Below the pieces are notes generated by a model, which searched no databases, was not told the origin of the DNA, and worked only from the letters and a program-made list of their open reading frames with translations. Below, in pieces: positions 13,160 through 25,500 of a DNA stretch of 64,000 nucleotides (positions are counted from its first letter, which is position 1; the number at the start of each line of letters is the position of its first letter). The DNA is from Toxonevra muliebris (taxonomy: Eukaryota; Arthropoda; Insecta; Diptera; Pallopteridae). A program made the translations under genes and the position numbers. The stretch covers positions 86,556,400 to 86,620,399 of the forward strand of contig OY829328.1 of assembly GCA_963691655.1 (NCBI GenBank), in the 5' to 3' direction.

Positions 13160-15405
13160 AAGTTAAGATTTTCCAGAAAAAAGTGAATCATTTAGAATCC
13201 ATTCTTCTCATGAAAATTTATTACCTAAAAAAAAAAATATATTCATGCTGTCATACCAGAAGACATTAAAAATTCCATTCAATTTTTTATTTAATTTTAA
13301 TAATTTCTTTTATAAATATACCTACACATTCCAAATCATAAATTAAAAAAAATCCAGAAATTATAAAATGATATCAGAAATGAACTGCAAAAATTGTAGA
13401 GCAGAGACCAAGAAACAAAACTAGCAAACACACAAATAACAATTTATATCATATTCGTAGTTCAATAACCTCCTTCCACTTACATTACATATGCAAGCAC
13501 ATATACATAGTACATATGTATTTGTGTCTGTTTGAATACGAGTGTGGTACTTATTTACACCCGCCTCTGCCTGGTAGTTGACCGATACGGGCAGAAGACA
13601 AAATTATCTCTTTGTAAATATGTGTGAATATGAAATTTTATTTTTAGCCAATATATGCAAATATTATAGAAAAATGCAACAAAAATACGAAAACAACTTT
13701 TTAAAAACTTTAAAAAAATGACCCGAAAAATATGTTCGTTTTAAGTTTTGTCATAAAAAATAAGAAATGTTAGCTTGCTCAAAACGAAAATTCTTTTTCT
13801 TTTTCTTTACATGTATATTTTATTATAGTTTTTATTACTTTACGGAAAATATGTTGTTCTAAATGTACTTAATCGCTTATGTTTATTAAAGAAAAGTCTC
13901 AAAAGTTTATGTTTATGATTTGAAGAATATTAAACTGGCAGAACGCTGTAAAGCTAATCGATTTTGGCGGCAACTATTAATACTGCTAACTACTACATAC
14001 ATATATATTTTTGCACCTAAAGGTTTATACCGAATCTGAACGGTAAACTAAAAAATTCTTTATGTAATTATTCGTGGACTTTTACTCTCTGCCAGCCAAG
14101 TGATGGGATTGTGCAGGAAAATTTATATTCTTGTTTAAGTTTTCATCAGTTCCGAGTATCGAAACCAGGCATTCTATGTAGAAGAGTACACCACATATAA
14201 GGTAGTTAGATTTTCAATCTAAGAAATCAGTACGTTGAATTGGAAAATCAGTACAAATCAGTACGTTTTCCAGCATATTATATTTTTAACTGAAAAGTGA
14301 ACATTAAACTGAAAACTCTTTCTTTAAAGTGAAAAATCGAAAAAATTGCATGCGCAAAAAATTAGGAATTTGCCTCTACTTATGTGCTTAAAACATTCAA
14401 AATCTATATTTTTGTCCACATTTTTATTAAACGATTTTAAGGTAATAATAAATTATGTAAAAAGAAAATTTTTAATTAAAAGTTTTATTATGATATACGC
14501 AAATTATAGATTTTTATGATATATATTTAAAGAAACCAGTACTAAAACAATGCAAATTCTAAAAATCAACAAATGTAGGTACATATTTCAAAATTTGAAA
14601 ATCAGTATTTAAAACACAAATCAAAGAAAATCAGTACATGCACTGAGAAAATCAGTACGTCTCGTTACCTTACTAACATATCACTTGCGACATTCCAACC
14701 AAAAATTTATAGAAAACAAAAAATTGAGCAGTAACTTTACGAAACATTATAAATCCATTTTTCTCGATTTGTTTTTTTTTTTTTTTGTTTTTGCTGTTTT
14801 TCCATTCATCGGAATATACAGTTAATATCAGAATATACAGTCGATACATCAAAAAAATGTTTTTTTTCCATAGTAAAATTGAACTAAAAAATTCTAGATT
14901 GCATTAAAACGTGACAAATCCATAGTAGAAAGGAAATTTCTGCTGAAACAAACCGAATAGCATGTAAAAATTACAAAAAATTACAAAAAGACAAGAAATA
15001 ACAAATAATAAAAAAAAAAACACATATAAACGTTGGCAAATCCAATATTTCTCAACAAAACGTGATAAATCCAAATTTCAAACCACTCTACCTTGCGCAC
15101 CCTTAAATATTTATTTGCATAATATGAGTCATTTAATGTAAAACATGACCATCTAGCTGCAAATTAACATGGTGTCTAGAAACTTTCTCGATTTTTTTCC
15201 CACCGTTTTAAAACGATGAATTTATCATGTTTCATCAAATTACTCCTCAATTGTAAGAATTATTCTTGCTTTTACTTTATTGGCATTACAAACATGATTG
15301 AACATCTTGGTCTTAGTAGTTAAATTTTGTTCCTTACTTTAACCCATTTTGAACATTTATCTGAAATCGTGATATAATTTTAAAAATTTTGAAAACTTAA
15401 TTTCT
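13160..15405. other. Noncoding AT-rich sequence with a recurring short motif
   Basis: No gene seen. Between 14224 and 14660 the motif AATCAGTAC, often AAAATCAGTACGT, recurs at about 14226, 14247, 14257, 14629 and 14650, with weaker copies at 14536 and 14600. This suggests remnants of a short repeat whose boundaries I could not define. The rest is AT-rich intron-like or intergenic DNA. Confidence 0.45.
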
Positions 15406-15410
15406 CTAAG

Positions 15411-15991
15411 GACCGTTTTCTCAATATCCGGTTAAGCACTATTCAGAACTAACTACTACTGTTAATCTTCGGTTAAAGTTCGGATTGGTGCTTAGCCCTC
15501 TAGTTCCAAGCCCGCCTCTAAACGGTTTTCTGTTGCTACATATTGTTTAGGAAATTTTCCAAGCTTTTAAAAAAATGCATCAGTTATGAGCTGTGATCCG
15601 TATTACAGAAGTTAGCGACAGTCAAAGTAAAAAATTTGTGAAAAATTGGAAAATTAATTATTTCGATTGTATTTGAGATAAAATTGAAAAAAAAAATAAA
15701 AAAGCACTTCCCGTCATACTATCCAGATATAAAAACTAGCTATGGATGGCTGAGAATTTATATTTTTTGTATAAAATATTTAATTACTTAAGACAAATCG
15801 ATAAAAAGGTCATTCAACAACAAATAATTTTTGGCGTTCAAAATTTCCCACTTCATAAAACCACGCCCATTATTTTTTTGGGTTTTTAAATCAGTTTATG
15901 ATTTTTACGCCAATATTAATCTATTTTTTTTTTTGTTATCAATCAAAAATTTGGGAACTAGAGGGTTAACCGGACATTGAGAAAACTACCC
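15411..15991. mobile_element. MITE with ~24-bp terminal inverted repeats
   Basis: The left end reads ACCGTTTTCTCAATATCCGG and the right end, on the other strand, GGTAGTTTTCTCAATGTCCG, both continuing into GGTTAA. The phrase CCCTCTAGTTCC also occurs near both ends in opposite orientation (about 15496 and 15956). CTAAG lies immediately outside both ends and may be a target duplication. No transposase frame is present. The superfamily is not clear from the ends alone. Confidence 0.5.
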
Positions 15992-16659
15992 TAAGCTTCC
16001 AATATAACATTTTAGTACTAATTAATACTTTTTACTTTTAATTCTTTTTTTTATGTATTTTAAAGAATGCAATAGTAACTGGTCAACCTTGAGAAAAGAA
16101 AGTGACCAACTGAGCAACAAAATCATAATTGCTAAACTTTCTCTGTGTCCAAATAATATAAAGACATTATTTTAGAAGTAATAAGTTAAAAAACAAGAGA
16201 ATGGCGAAAAAAAATTTCCTCTTTTATGGTACAGTTTTCAAAATAACTGTGCGAAAAATCATACAAACATTCTAAATGGGTTAATTTGGCGACCCCTAAA
16301 ATTCATTTAGTATGTTTCATAATAGATTATCTAATTTTTATTACTTCTAATGGTGACAAGTGCTTTCAATTTATAAAATATTTATGACTAATATTTTTAT
16401 TTTAAATTAATCAACAAATTAAATCATCTATAACTGTACTTTGTTTCAATTTTGTTGATGACCAATTTGAAATGAGATGATTAACCAAATTCCACACAAA
16501 TTTTGCTTATATACTTAAATGAAAAACTCGCTGTGCATTAAATTTTTTATTCTGTATTTATATCAAATTTTTTCTGAAGCTTATGGAAAAGTATTTGTGC
16601 AAATCGATTTTGCAGCCAAAAGAGAATGTTCAGACATTCAAAAGTTATTCATAATGGTT

Positions 16660-16922
16660 ACGTTCAGAAGGCGCAACTGTTGCCCAACAGAGGAGAGCGT
16701 GTCTACTGAATGCGTAGTTGTGTGTTTTTGCTCAGCTCAACTGTTGGCATTTGGACGCCATTTTTGTGATCATATTATTTTTTCGCTCTTTCATGCCAAC
16801 ATGTTGTTTCCCAAAAATTGGACAAACGATGCATCATGCCGTTCAGAAGACACAACAGTTTAAAAACAACTGTTGGCAATTTACAAGCAACAGTTTAAAA
16901 TTTTCTGTATCTTCTGAACGTA
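16660..16922. mobile_element. Short inverted-repeat element with clustered AACTG motifs
   Basis: The left end TACGTTCAGAAG and right end CTTCTGAACGTA are perfect 12-bp inverted repeats. A third, internal copy of GTTCAGAAG lies near 16843. CAACTGTTG-type words or their reverse CAACAGTT occur at about 16677, 16738, 16854, 16867 and 16888, which also match the Myb core YAACTG. The open frame across it (16519-16863) starts outside the element and has no recognisable domain, so I treat it as chance. Confidence 0.45.
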
Positions 16923-17179
16923 CACAATATATACACAGCGAAAAATTAGAATAGTGCAAAAACGAGAGAATTTTATTCTTACTCAATGGCAACGAACGAT
17001 TATAATTGAGCAATTGATAGTATAGCATGGAAAATTTTACTCAATCTCTTTAATTTACTCTCTGCACATGAGTGCAATTAGTTTGTCCTTTATAAGAATC
17101 CAAAGTCTTAATTCGATTTTTACTTATCGTTTGATGTCCAGAAGATATCATAATTTAAATATAAAAAGTTTCAGGCAAA

Positions 17180-17530
17180 TGGGCGTGGCATCTCCAATAC
17201 AACTCTAATGCTTTTTAGAGTATATTTTCACAACCATTTAAAGTACAGTAATGAGATTTGGTACAAAGACATTGGTTGAGAATGCCATGCCATAGGAAAA
17301 AGGTGGAAGAGATAATAAATAAAGAGGCATGGCACTTTCCATATAACCCGAATTTTTATTATGGAATATCTCAGGAACCATTTGTGATACGGTTCTAAGC
17401 TCTAGTATAGACAAATATGTGGCAATTCACATACAATTCTAATATTTTGTTAGATATATTTCTAGAATCCTATACAGTATAATACTGAGATTACAAGGAT
17501 GTTGGTTGACAAAACCATGCTACAAGAAAA
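17180..17530. repeat. Diverged tandem repeat of GGCGTGGC type
   Basis: Segments starting GGGCGTGGCATCTCCAATAC (about 17181), GGCATGGCACTTTCCATA (about 17327) and GTGGCAATTCACATACAA (about 17419) align imperfectly. The first and third share the order ATAC-AACTCTAAT, TAGAGTATATTT, GTAATGAGATT, and then GTTGGTTGA with a following ATGC. This looks like an old tandem or segmental duplication. Its GGGCGTGG/ATCTCAGGAACCA style recalls repeats that I believe are common in flies, but I could not name a family. Confidence 0.35.
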
Positions 17531-17699
17531 ACGTGGATGGAAATACCCCAATTTCCAACTCTGTCGACTCCTTTCCTTTGCAGAGCTAAGTACTGGAGTG
17601 AGGAGTACTGAGTGGCTTTAGGATAGATAGATGTTTGGGAAAATCTGTTTTGTGGGTGTGATGAGATCCACAATGTATAGAGTCATCAAAATAACCCAA

Positions 17700-20530
17700 A
17701 TTTTTGGCCCTTTTGGACGCTCAGTTTTTCTGAGCACTTCCCTTTAACGTAACCTAGTAGTCTGTTGAAAAATAGAAAGTATAGACCTTATTACATAGAT
17801 TATTAGACAAAGATTTAAAAACACACATAATAAATTTAAAGAAAAAGCAAAATTTTGAATATTTTATAGCGCATTCAATTGATAAATGAAATTATACGAC
17901 TATGCCACAAATCATTAGTGACTTCAACAAGAAAAATCAACAAATAAAAATAGTTAACTGACAACTTCACGCAACTAACGGTCTGTCTGTCGTTTCGGGT
18001 TTGTGGCTATCTTTCAGTTATCACACACGGAAACACACACATACACATTTAATATATCACACACATCAAATTCTTTAATTATAATTTTAATGCGCTGTAA
18101 ATCTAATTAAAAACTTCTTTAAGAGATTTTGCAAATTATGGACGCTTGGAGTATTGTGGGCCTGCATATGTATGTTAATGTGTATGTATATCTGTTGTTG
18201 TGTGTGTATAGCCGCTCAAAATTATCTTGAGAATTAAAAGTTGAATTACTAGTTTTGGTATTTTCTTCACATCACTATTTTTTTTTATAATTTTTTTTTT
18301 TTTTTTTTTGCTTCTTCACAAACATTTACAAATAAACTGCAAATGAGTGAAGAAAAAAAATGATATTAAATAACCGCAATCGTAGGTTTTTTTTTATATA
18401 CCTATCTATTTATATTTACTATATCACTTCTCATTTGTTTATGTGTGTTTGCATATATTTAATGCCAGCCTCTTTGCATATTTGGAGCGTCTTTTGAGGT
18501 TTTATAAAGTGGTTTTTGTGGCTTAATAATAGATACAAAGAAAGAAATACTAGTACTCATCGCAGATATACAAATGTTCAAATGCATATACATACATATG
18601 TATGTATGTATGTATGTACTTGCGATCATATTAAATTTATAACTCTGTATACAAATATTTTTATAAAATGACATTGAGGGTTCAAATTACCCGAAGCAGA
18701 TGAAACAAAAGTGTATCGTAAAAATGTAGGCATTTAAATTAATTTTTTTTTCTAAAGTTTCTAGTCAAGTACTTGAATTAAATTTAAAAATTGTTTCTAG
18801 GAAGTAACTGCAGTCATGAGTATATTTAAAAAAAAGTTGAAGTCTGTCTTATGTTTATTTTTTTATGGTCGAAAATCTACATATATCAAATCTGTTAAAA
18901 GAGACTATACCTATTTAAATAATATCTATGTATTTAAACCAAAAAAATAAAAACAAAACCGATCGCACTTTTCACGTTATAAAACTTTTATAACAACCTT
19001 TTTGACTTCAAAAGCTTAGCTGATTGTATAATTACTTATAGTTCCCTCAGCGGATATAATTTAATTTCCACTTCATTTAAAATCCATATTAGCTTGAAAT
19101 TGCATTTATTAATTAACAATTTAGTTATTGTCATAATAAATAACAATAAAGTAAAATAAAAATAACAATTTAAAATTGAAAGTTAAAACAAAATTTTCTT
19201 ATTTTTTCATCTATTTTTAAGTGAAATTTACTAATTTCTAATACAAAAACATGTTTCAAAATAGAGTGTTAAGTTTTCTTTGTTGTTCCACTTGCCTGCC
19301 GGGCACATCGATATTTAACAATAGCATTGCTTTTTTTCTATGAGATTGCTATAAAAAATTTGTATAATTTTTGAATGAAACACTTTTACTCATTATTTTT
19401 TTTTATTTCTATTATTTCTTTTTTCGTTTTTGTTATTCATTCATTTTATACTAAATATAATGAATCCAATTGTAATGCAAATTAAATTAATGAATAAATT
19501 TTAATCAACTAAATTTAAATTATAATTGTGTAGAGTGATTTTACTTATAACTGCTTTTGTTTGTTGTTTAAAAAGAAAAAAAACAAACTTTAGAAAAGCG
19601 TTTTTAGTTCAAGCATTAAAATGATGATTCATGAGGTCAAGAACAGAAATATGTTTATTATGGGTGGGAGAAATTTGTTACAGTAAAAACTTAGAACCAA
19701 AATTTTTTTACAGTTGTTCAAAACATTTTCATTCAATCGCAAACAACGCAAACGCTAATAAAATTTTATTTTAATACTACATTGAATACACTGTACAACA
19801 GCAAAATAGTATCGGTGTTGTGGCCCAGTTTTGCTGAAGTATTTTTGGCGGTTTACGTTAGGTTTCGTGTATATTCGTAAATCTTTGTTTTTTGAAAATT
19901 TAATAAAGAGTTCACGAATGAACATTTTTTTTTGTTGTGTATATTTCAAAAGAACGAAGGTCTACAAAAAATTTAAATTTTAAGAATTTTTTCTTTTTTC
20001 ATCCAAAACTCTTCGTGTAGAAAAGCAAAGAAAAAAATTATTACAGATTTATGATCAGCGCCCAAAAATACTTCACGAGAACGGGCCCACAACTCAGATA
20101 CTGTTTTACTGTTTGTCTCATTTTGTTGTACAGTGTTATTATTGTTATCGTAGGATATAAATACAAACAATTCTACCTCTAGCAAACTAATGATGAAGAA
20201 AACTATCAGCATTGACACAAAAGTTCGAAACTATCATGTTTGCCTCGCGAAACTTTGTCAAGAATTGAGTCCAATCGAAATTTTGTTAGCCGAACCTAAA
20301 GAAGAAGGTTTAAATCAATAGATATTGGGCAAAAAATGTAGATTGTTTAATTAAAAAATTAACAAACAAAAAACCAATTGAATACCATAACTACGACTGA
20401 AATTCAAAAGTCGACCAAGGAAGGGTCCAAAAAGTCTGATAAACAAACCTCAACGGAATGGAAACTTTTTTGTAAATTTTAAATAATTACACAAAGTAAC
20501 AAAAAACAAAAATTTGAATATTCTTTTTTC
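17700..20530. other. Noncoding AT-rich sequence
   Basis: No gene seen. The region holds AT-rich DNA, a T run near 18289-18309 and an ACAT/ATGT repeat with the perfect 18-bp palindrome TACATACATATGTATGTA at 18589-18606, which could extrude as a small cruciform. Minus-strand open frames at 18459-18674, 19755-19949 and 19973-20218 have no recognisable product. Confidence 0.5.
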
Positions 20531-20540
20531 AAGGTTTACA

Positions 20541-20809
20541 CCTGTCGTAGATCTAGTCAAGCAGAAAAAACTGCATACTCAGAATTTGATTGAAATTGAC
20601 CCTCAAAATCTGAACTTAGGGCCAAAAAACCCATTTTTGATAGGTGAAAGCATATACTTGCCCGTAAGTTTATTTTTATTTATCCCGGGAATAAGTTTTT
20701 ATATTCTACCGGAGTTAGAGGGCAAAATATAATGAAAATGGAAAAAAATCTACATTTTTTTTGATTTTGAATGGCGTTTTAAACGACAATTTTGTTTACC
20801 AGTGTATAA
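20541..20809 (+). repeat. Left arm of a ~270-bp inverted repeat
   Basis: This segment is the imperfect reverse complement of 21082-21352. Shared blocks in order include AGTCAAGCAGA, ACTGCATACTCAGAATTT, CCTCAAAATCTG, ACTTAGGGCC, TTGCCCGTAA, AGTTAGAGGG, AATGGCGTTTTAAA and ACCAGTGTATA. Arms and spacer are each about 270 bases. The open frame at 20514-20732 lies in this arm and has no recognisable product. Confidence 0.7.
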
Positions 20810-21081
20810 GCAAATAAACTTCATTCAATTCTGTTTCCAACGAGCTATAAATTTTCAAAATCCATTAAGGTGTGGCAAACTTCTTTAACTCTTTTATTTG
20901 ATTACCCAAACAATTTCAATACCCAAAAAAGTATACAATACAGCAGCTTAAAAATGTACGCATTTGTTTCGAGTATATGGTACTTGAAGTCGAATATCTC
21001 AATCAAACCTCAATGGATTTTGAAAATTTTTAACTCGTTGAAAACATAATTAAATGCAGTTTATTTATTTATAACTCTATA

Positions 21082-21352
21082 TATACACTGGTCAACAAAA
21101 TAGTGGTTTAAAACGCCATTAAAAATAAAAAAATATAAAAAAAATTCAGTTTTCTTTATATTTTACCCTCTAACTCTGGTATTTCTTAAGTGTTTACTTT
21201 TGAATGAAATATAAAAACTTACTCGTCGGATAAACAAAAATAAAGTTACGGGCAAATACATGCTTTAACCTTTTCGGCCCTAAGTCCAGATTTTGAGGAT
21301 CAATTCAAAATTCTGAGTATGCAGTTTTTATCTGCTTGACTATACCTACAAT
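21082..21352 (-). repeat. Right arm of the ~270-bp inverted repeat
   Basis: Reverse-complement partner of 20541-20809. It begins TATACACTGGTCAACAAAAT at the inner end and runs out past AAAATTCTGAGTATGCAGT to CTGCTTGACTATACC. Small indels separate the arms, so an RNA across both would form a long bulged hairpin with a loop of about 270 nt. The pair may be two facing copies of a dispersed element, or one foldback element whose true ends I cannot fix. Confidence 0.7.
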
Positions 21353-22236
21353 TTGAGCTATGTCTCGAGGAAAGTATATTTTCACTGTCACACAGTGTTA
21401 TTCATTTTTTATAATAAAATCTTAAAATAATTATAAATCGTGCTATATTTTTTTTAAACTCATTTTGTGTTTGTCCAATGTGTTTCACCAAATGTTACTT
21501 TTCTCTTGAACTAGAAACTTGTTACCAATTTACATATGATTAAATTGAAAAAATCAAATAAATAAAAATGAAAAAAAAAATAAAATTTCTTTAGAGATTT
21601 CATTCATTTTTTATTAAACATTTCATTAACTTCCATTGTTGCTGTTGTTGTTGTGCTTTGTTTTGCCTTAATTACAATTTGAACTCTTTGATTTCTTTGA
21701 ATTTACATTCATAAACACAAGTTTGCTTTCTTTCTAAAGGTCAATCTGCCGCATCAACGTTACCATATTGCAACAACCAACAATAAACAGAAATAAAAAC
21801 AGTACATGTTATTGAAAAGTAGAAACGAAATGAAATGAAATGAAAAAAGGAAATGAACAGAAAAAAGAAAAAAAAAAGAAGAAACTGTTTTCAAATCAAT
21901 TCTTCAAATTTAACAGCTTCTTCTTCATCTACCGCTGCATGCTTCTTTTGCAACATCTTCCACTACTGTCGGTCTCTGGTTTATAGCTGATGCTTACTTT
22001 TCTATACAGTTACAATATATACATATGTATATGTATGTATTTACATGTATGGTCTCTTTGGAGTATTTCACTGTTTCACTGTGGTGGTTGAGGTTGAGAA
22101 ATTTACATTTCAAGTTGAAATCTTTTTCTTTTTTGTTTTTTCTTATACTATTTTTTATGAGTTTTCTGCTTTAAAGTTTCTTTTCATTATTTTATTTTTT
22201 CATCTTTTCTTCTGTTCGTTTATTTCTTATACTTAC

Positions 22237-22304
22237 ATTTTAATTTTATTCCAAAGAATATAACACTTGAGTTGATCGCTTGTGCTCGCATCGTTGCCGC
22301 TCAT
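22237..22304 (-). CDS. Candidate first coding exon (minus strand), unidentified
   Basis: On the minus strand an ATG with A at -3 opens MSGNDASTSDQLKCYILWNK and two further residues (IK), then reaches AAAAT|GTAAGT, whose donor lies at 22236-22231. Unspliced, the frame stops at once within ATGTAA; spliced there, it continues in phase 2. The exon lies at the edge of a GC-rich island (22262-22510) that could be its promoter and leader. Any gene would run toward lower coordinates, but I could not find a partner exon. A competing + strand frame at 22305 (MVMDSFNSSPLP...) ends after about 26 codons. The protein is unrecognised and the call is tentative. Confidence 0.25.
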
Positions 22305-22510
22305 TATGGTTATGGATTCCTTCAATTCATCGCCTTTACCGACTGAACGCGGCTATGGCTGCCCCTACCGCTGCCGGCGCTGACTAGTGCGTTGCGTGTC
22401 AGCTGAATCAAGTACTTGCCAGCACCAGCACCATCCAGTAACAGCAGCGCCGCTAACATAGAATATACTCGTATGTAGTTACCCCTTGGGGGGCCGCTGA
22501 TGCCACCTCA
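22262..22510. promoter_or_regulatory. GC-rich island, possible promoter or conserved noncoding element
   Basis: About 250 bases with far higher GC than the surrounding AT-rich DNA, containing words such as CCGCTGCCGGCGC, GCGTTGCG and GGGGGGCC. It has CpG- and CAGCAC-rich stretches and no long open frame on either strand. The sharp change on both sides suggests conserved function or a foreign insert, but I see no terminal repeats. It directly borders the minus-strand exon candidate. Confidence 0.35.
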
Positions 22511-22519
22511 AAAATAAAA

Positions 22520-25500
22520 AAAAAAACAAAAAATAAAAATAAGAAAATAAAAAGAAATTAAAAACTTTTGTAAAAAAATATAGCATCATCATAAATTTTT
22601 CTTTTATTTCTATACATAATTATGTGTGGCTAGCAGAAACTTGTTCTCTCTTAAAATCTTTAAAATTGTTATGTTAATTTTATTTACAAATTTTTTTTTT
22701 CTTTCGTTCTTCTATTTCTCATTTTGTTTCAAAGTATTTGAAAGTATTCTTTTAATTTTTCATATTGTTCTGGTATTAAGTATCTATTGTCTATTTTTCC
22801 TTGTTTATATCTAAGGTTTATAAAGTGATACATATTTTTATATGTGATTCATATAAAAGAATTTATTTTTAAGTTTTTAGAGTGTGAGCTATAAAATACT
22901 ATGTTCTTGTTTAAGATTTTATTTTGACATTGATTTGTTTTTATTTATGTCTTTAAGGCTTAACCAGAGTATTTTTCTAAATTTAAAGAGAATCCAAACT
23001 ATCTAAAGAATCAAACAAGCGTTTATTCGTAACCATTTCACATTTTCACATAATTCTAAAAAAAAAACATTTTTTCCATAAGCCTCCATAAATTTTTCTA
23101 CTTCGCATTTTTCCTGTGTTTGCGCAATTGTCGGGGTGTCTATTTATAGGAACTCTAGTTTCTGATGCGTTTCATATTATTTTTAAAGATTCTTTGATAT
23201 ATAAAATAAAAAATGTGCGTGCATTATTGGAAAATTCCACAGTTGACATGTTAATCTATTCTTTTATCCCATAATAGCTTGTGTGCCCATATAGGCTTTT
23301 CACTACAGCTGTCTGTTTACGTGTGTGATTAATTTCTTCATTTCGTATACATACACCAAAACTGATGAATGATGATGCTCCAATATCAAATTTTGAAAAA
23401 TGTACCGATACTAAAGAAATATTCACTATGGATGAAATTTTATAAATATAAATATAATTGAATACATGTTTGAATTTTTGCTAATCAATAGAATTTCTTA
23501 AAAATTTTTGAATATTTCTTTCCTCGTGGTTGCCAAATTGTCGAGTACCGTCTCTTCGATGAAAACAAATGATATGCGCACTTCAGCTGCGCGTGCAGGC
23601 AGTCGAGAAGTAAAAATTAATAGAAAATTGGAGTTAGTATAAAAAAGATAGAATTCTAAAATCGATGTCAAATTTCTTTCAATATTACTGAAAACTTTAC
23701 TCTAATGATGCATACATCTCCTTGTGGAAATAATGTCATCAAGCCAATTAAAGAATATTTTTTTTTTTTTTGCAACATAATTCATAATCATTACCGTAAT
23801 ATATTTTATATTGTCATAGACAAATCGCAAAGTTTATTCAACCGTTGAAAATTTGTAAAGGTTTATGGTAGCAAAAATAGTAAAATAAAAAAAAAACACA
23901 ACAAATACTAAAACAAAAACTAATCATACTAGATACAACATCATTAATTTTTTTTAAGCTAAAAAAAAAAATTATTAATTATAAAAATATTTAAATATTT
24001 TTCATCTTGGAATTTTATCGCTATGTAAAAAAATTTAAAATATTATTAATGATTGATATGAAGCGCTTAAAAATCACTTAAAATATAGTTTGCACTTAAT
24101 TTTTTAGTAAAAACAAAAAAAAAATGTTGTATTATGTATATAATTAAAAGAGGCCAATAACTGCACCCAAATATTTTTGTGTATACATTTAATTTGCCGG
24201 CCAATGTCAAGGTATAAAATATTTTAACGTGTTTCGGAATAAACTTTGAAGTTTATATATGCGATGAAACAAAGTAAAGATAAATATAAAAAAAAAAAAA
24301 AAACTATTAACAATTGAGTGTAAATGATAAAATCAAATAGCACCAACAACAACATTATAAAATCACAAATATGACATTATTTGTCACTATTACAACAACA
24401 ACAAAATACAAGCCTACATACTTGTATCACAAACACTCAGCACTCTCCTCTCACACATACGTGTATGAATATTATTAAGTGAGCGACACACTCTTATAAA
24501 TTTACCGTTACACAGGTGACAGCCAGACAAGTCAACAGCAAATAACAAGAGACAACGCCATTTTTGAATATGATATGCGTTTACGCATAATTTTTAAGTT
24601 ATTGCTGTTTGCTTTTAAAGCGCGTGCGTGCGCATACAAAATGCAAAAATAAAAAAAAACAAGAAATAAAAATCTATTTAAAAAAACAAATAAATTCTAG
24701 GTTAGTTTTATTGCATATCTACTCTCGGTAGATAACTCCCTCCTTTACTCTTTTTTTCTTCTCTCTCTCTCTCTCTTTGTGCAACCACATTTTATTTATT
24801 CGTCTCCGGCTCCATTTGACAACTCTCCACTCTTGCATGTAAATTATGTTGGTTATAGCTCTCAACCATAGTACAAGAAAAAACAAAAACAATAAATATT
24901 GCTCAATGATTCATATTCATTTGTTTAAACTCTATGGTCATTTTATTTCCGTTTAAAGATTTAAGCATTTTTTCGTTTCATTGATTTTATTGTGTTTGCT
25001 TTTTTTTCTCGTTTGTTTATGAAAATGAAATTTTTGTTTGTTAAATTGTCATTTGCAATAAATTTGTTGTTTGTTTTACACAATTTATGTTTAATTGACC
25101 TTTTTATGTGTCTGCGTTTGTGCACTTGGCGTATAAATCAACATCAACAAACAACAACAACATGTGCAGTGATGCGTTTGCCATGGAATGGCATGATGCC
25201 ATTCTGTCTTTTTGTCTCTCAAGTTTTGCGCGAATGATGAGTAATCAATTTTTGTTCATCATTCTTGTTTGGATGACTAATCAAGTGCGAAAATTCAATT
25301 TGATATTTTATTGTAGTTGTAGTAATTAAAAAATCATTTTCAAGGTTTATTGTTGTATAGACACATGTTTTTTTTTATGGAAATCGTCCCAATATTTTAG
25401 GATTATGTCACAAAGTAGGAGGTACTTGCATACGATTTTAAAGGCCAAAATAATGGCAACATCTCACTCCGACATTATGAAAAAAATGTATGGTTATTTT

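Noticed and set aside
18584..18620. ATGT/ACAT repeat as a possible CRISPR or regulatory array
   Set aside because: It is a plain microsatellite; its palindrome follows from the repeat itself.
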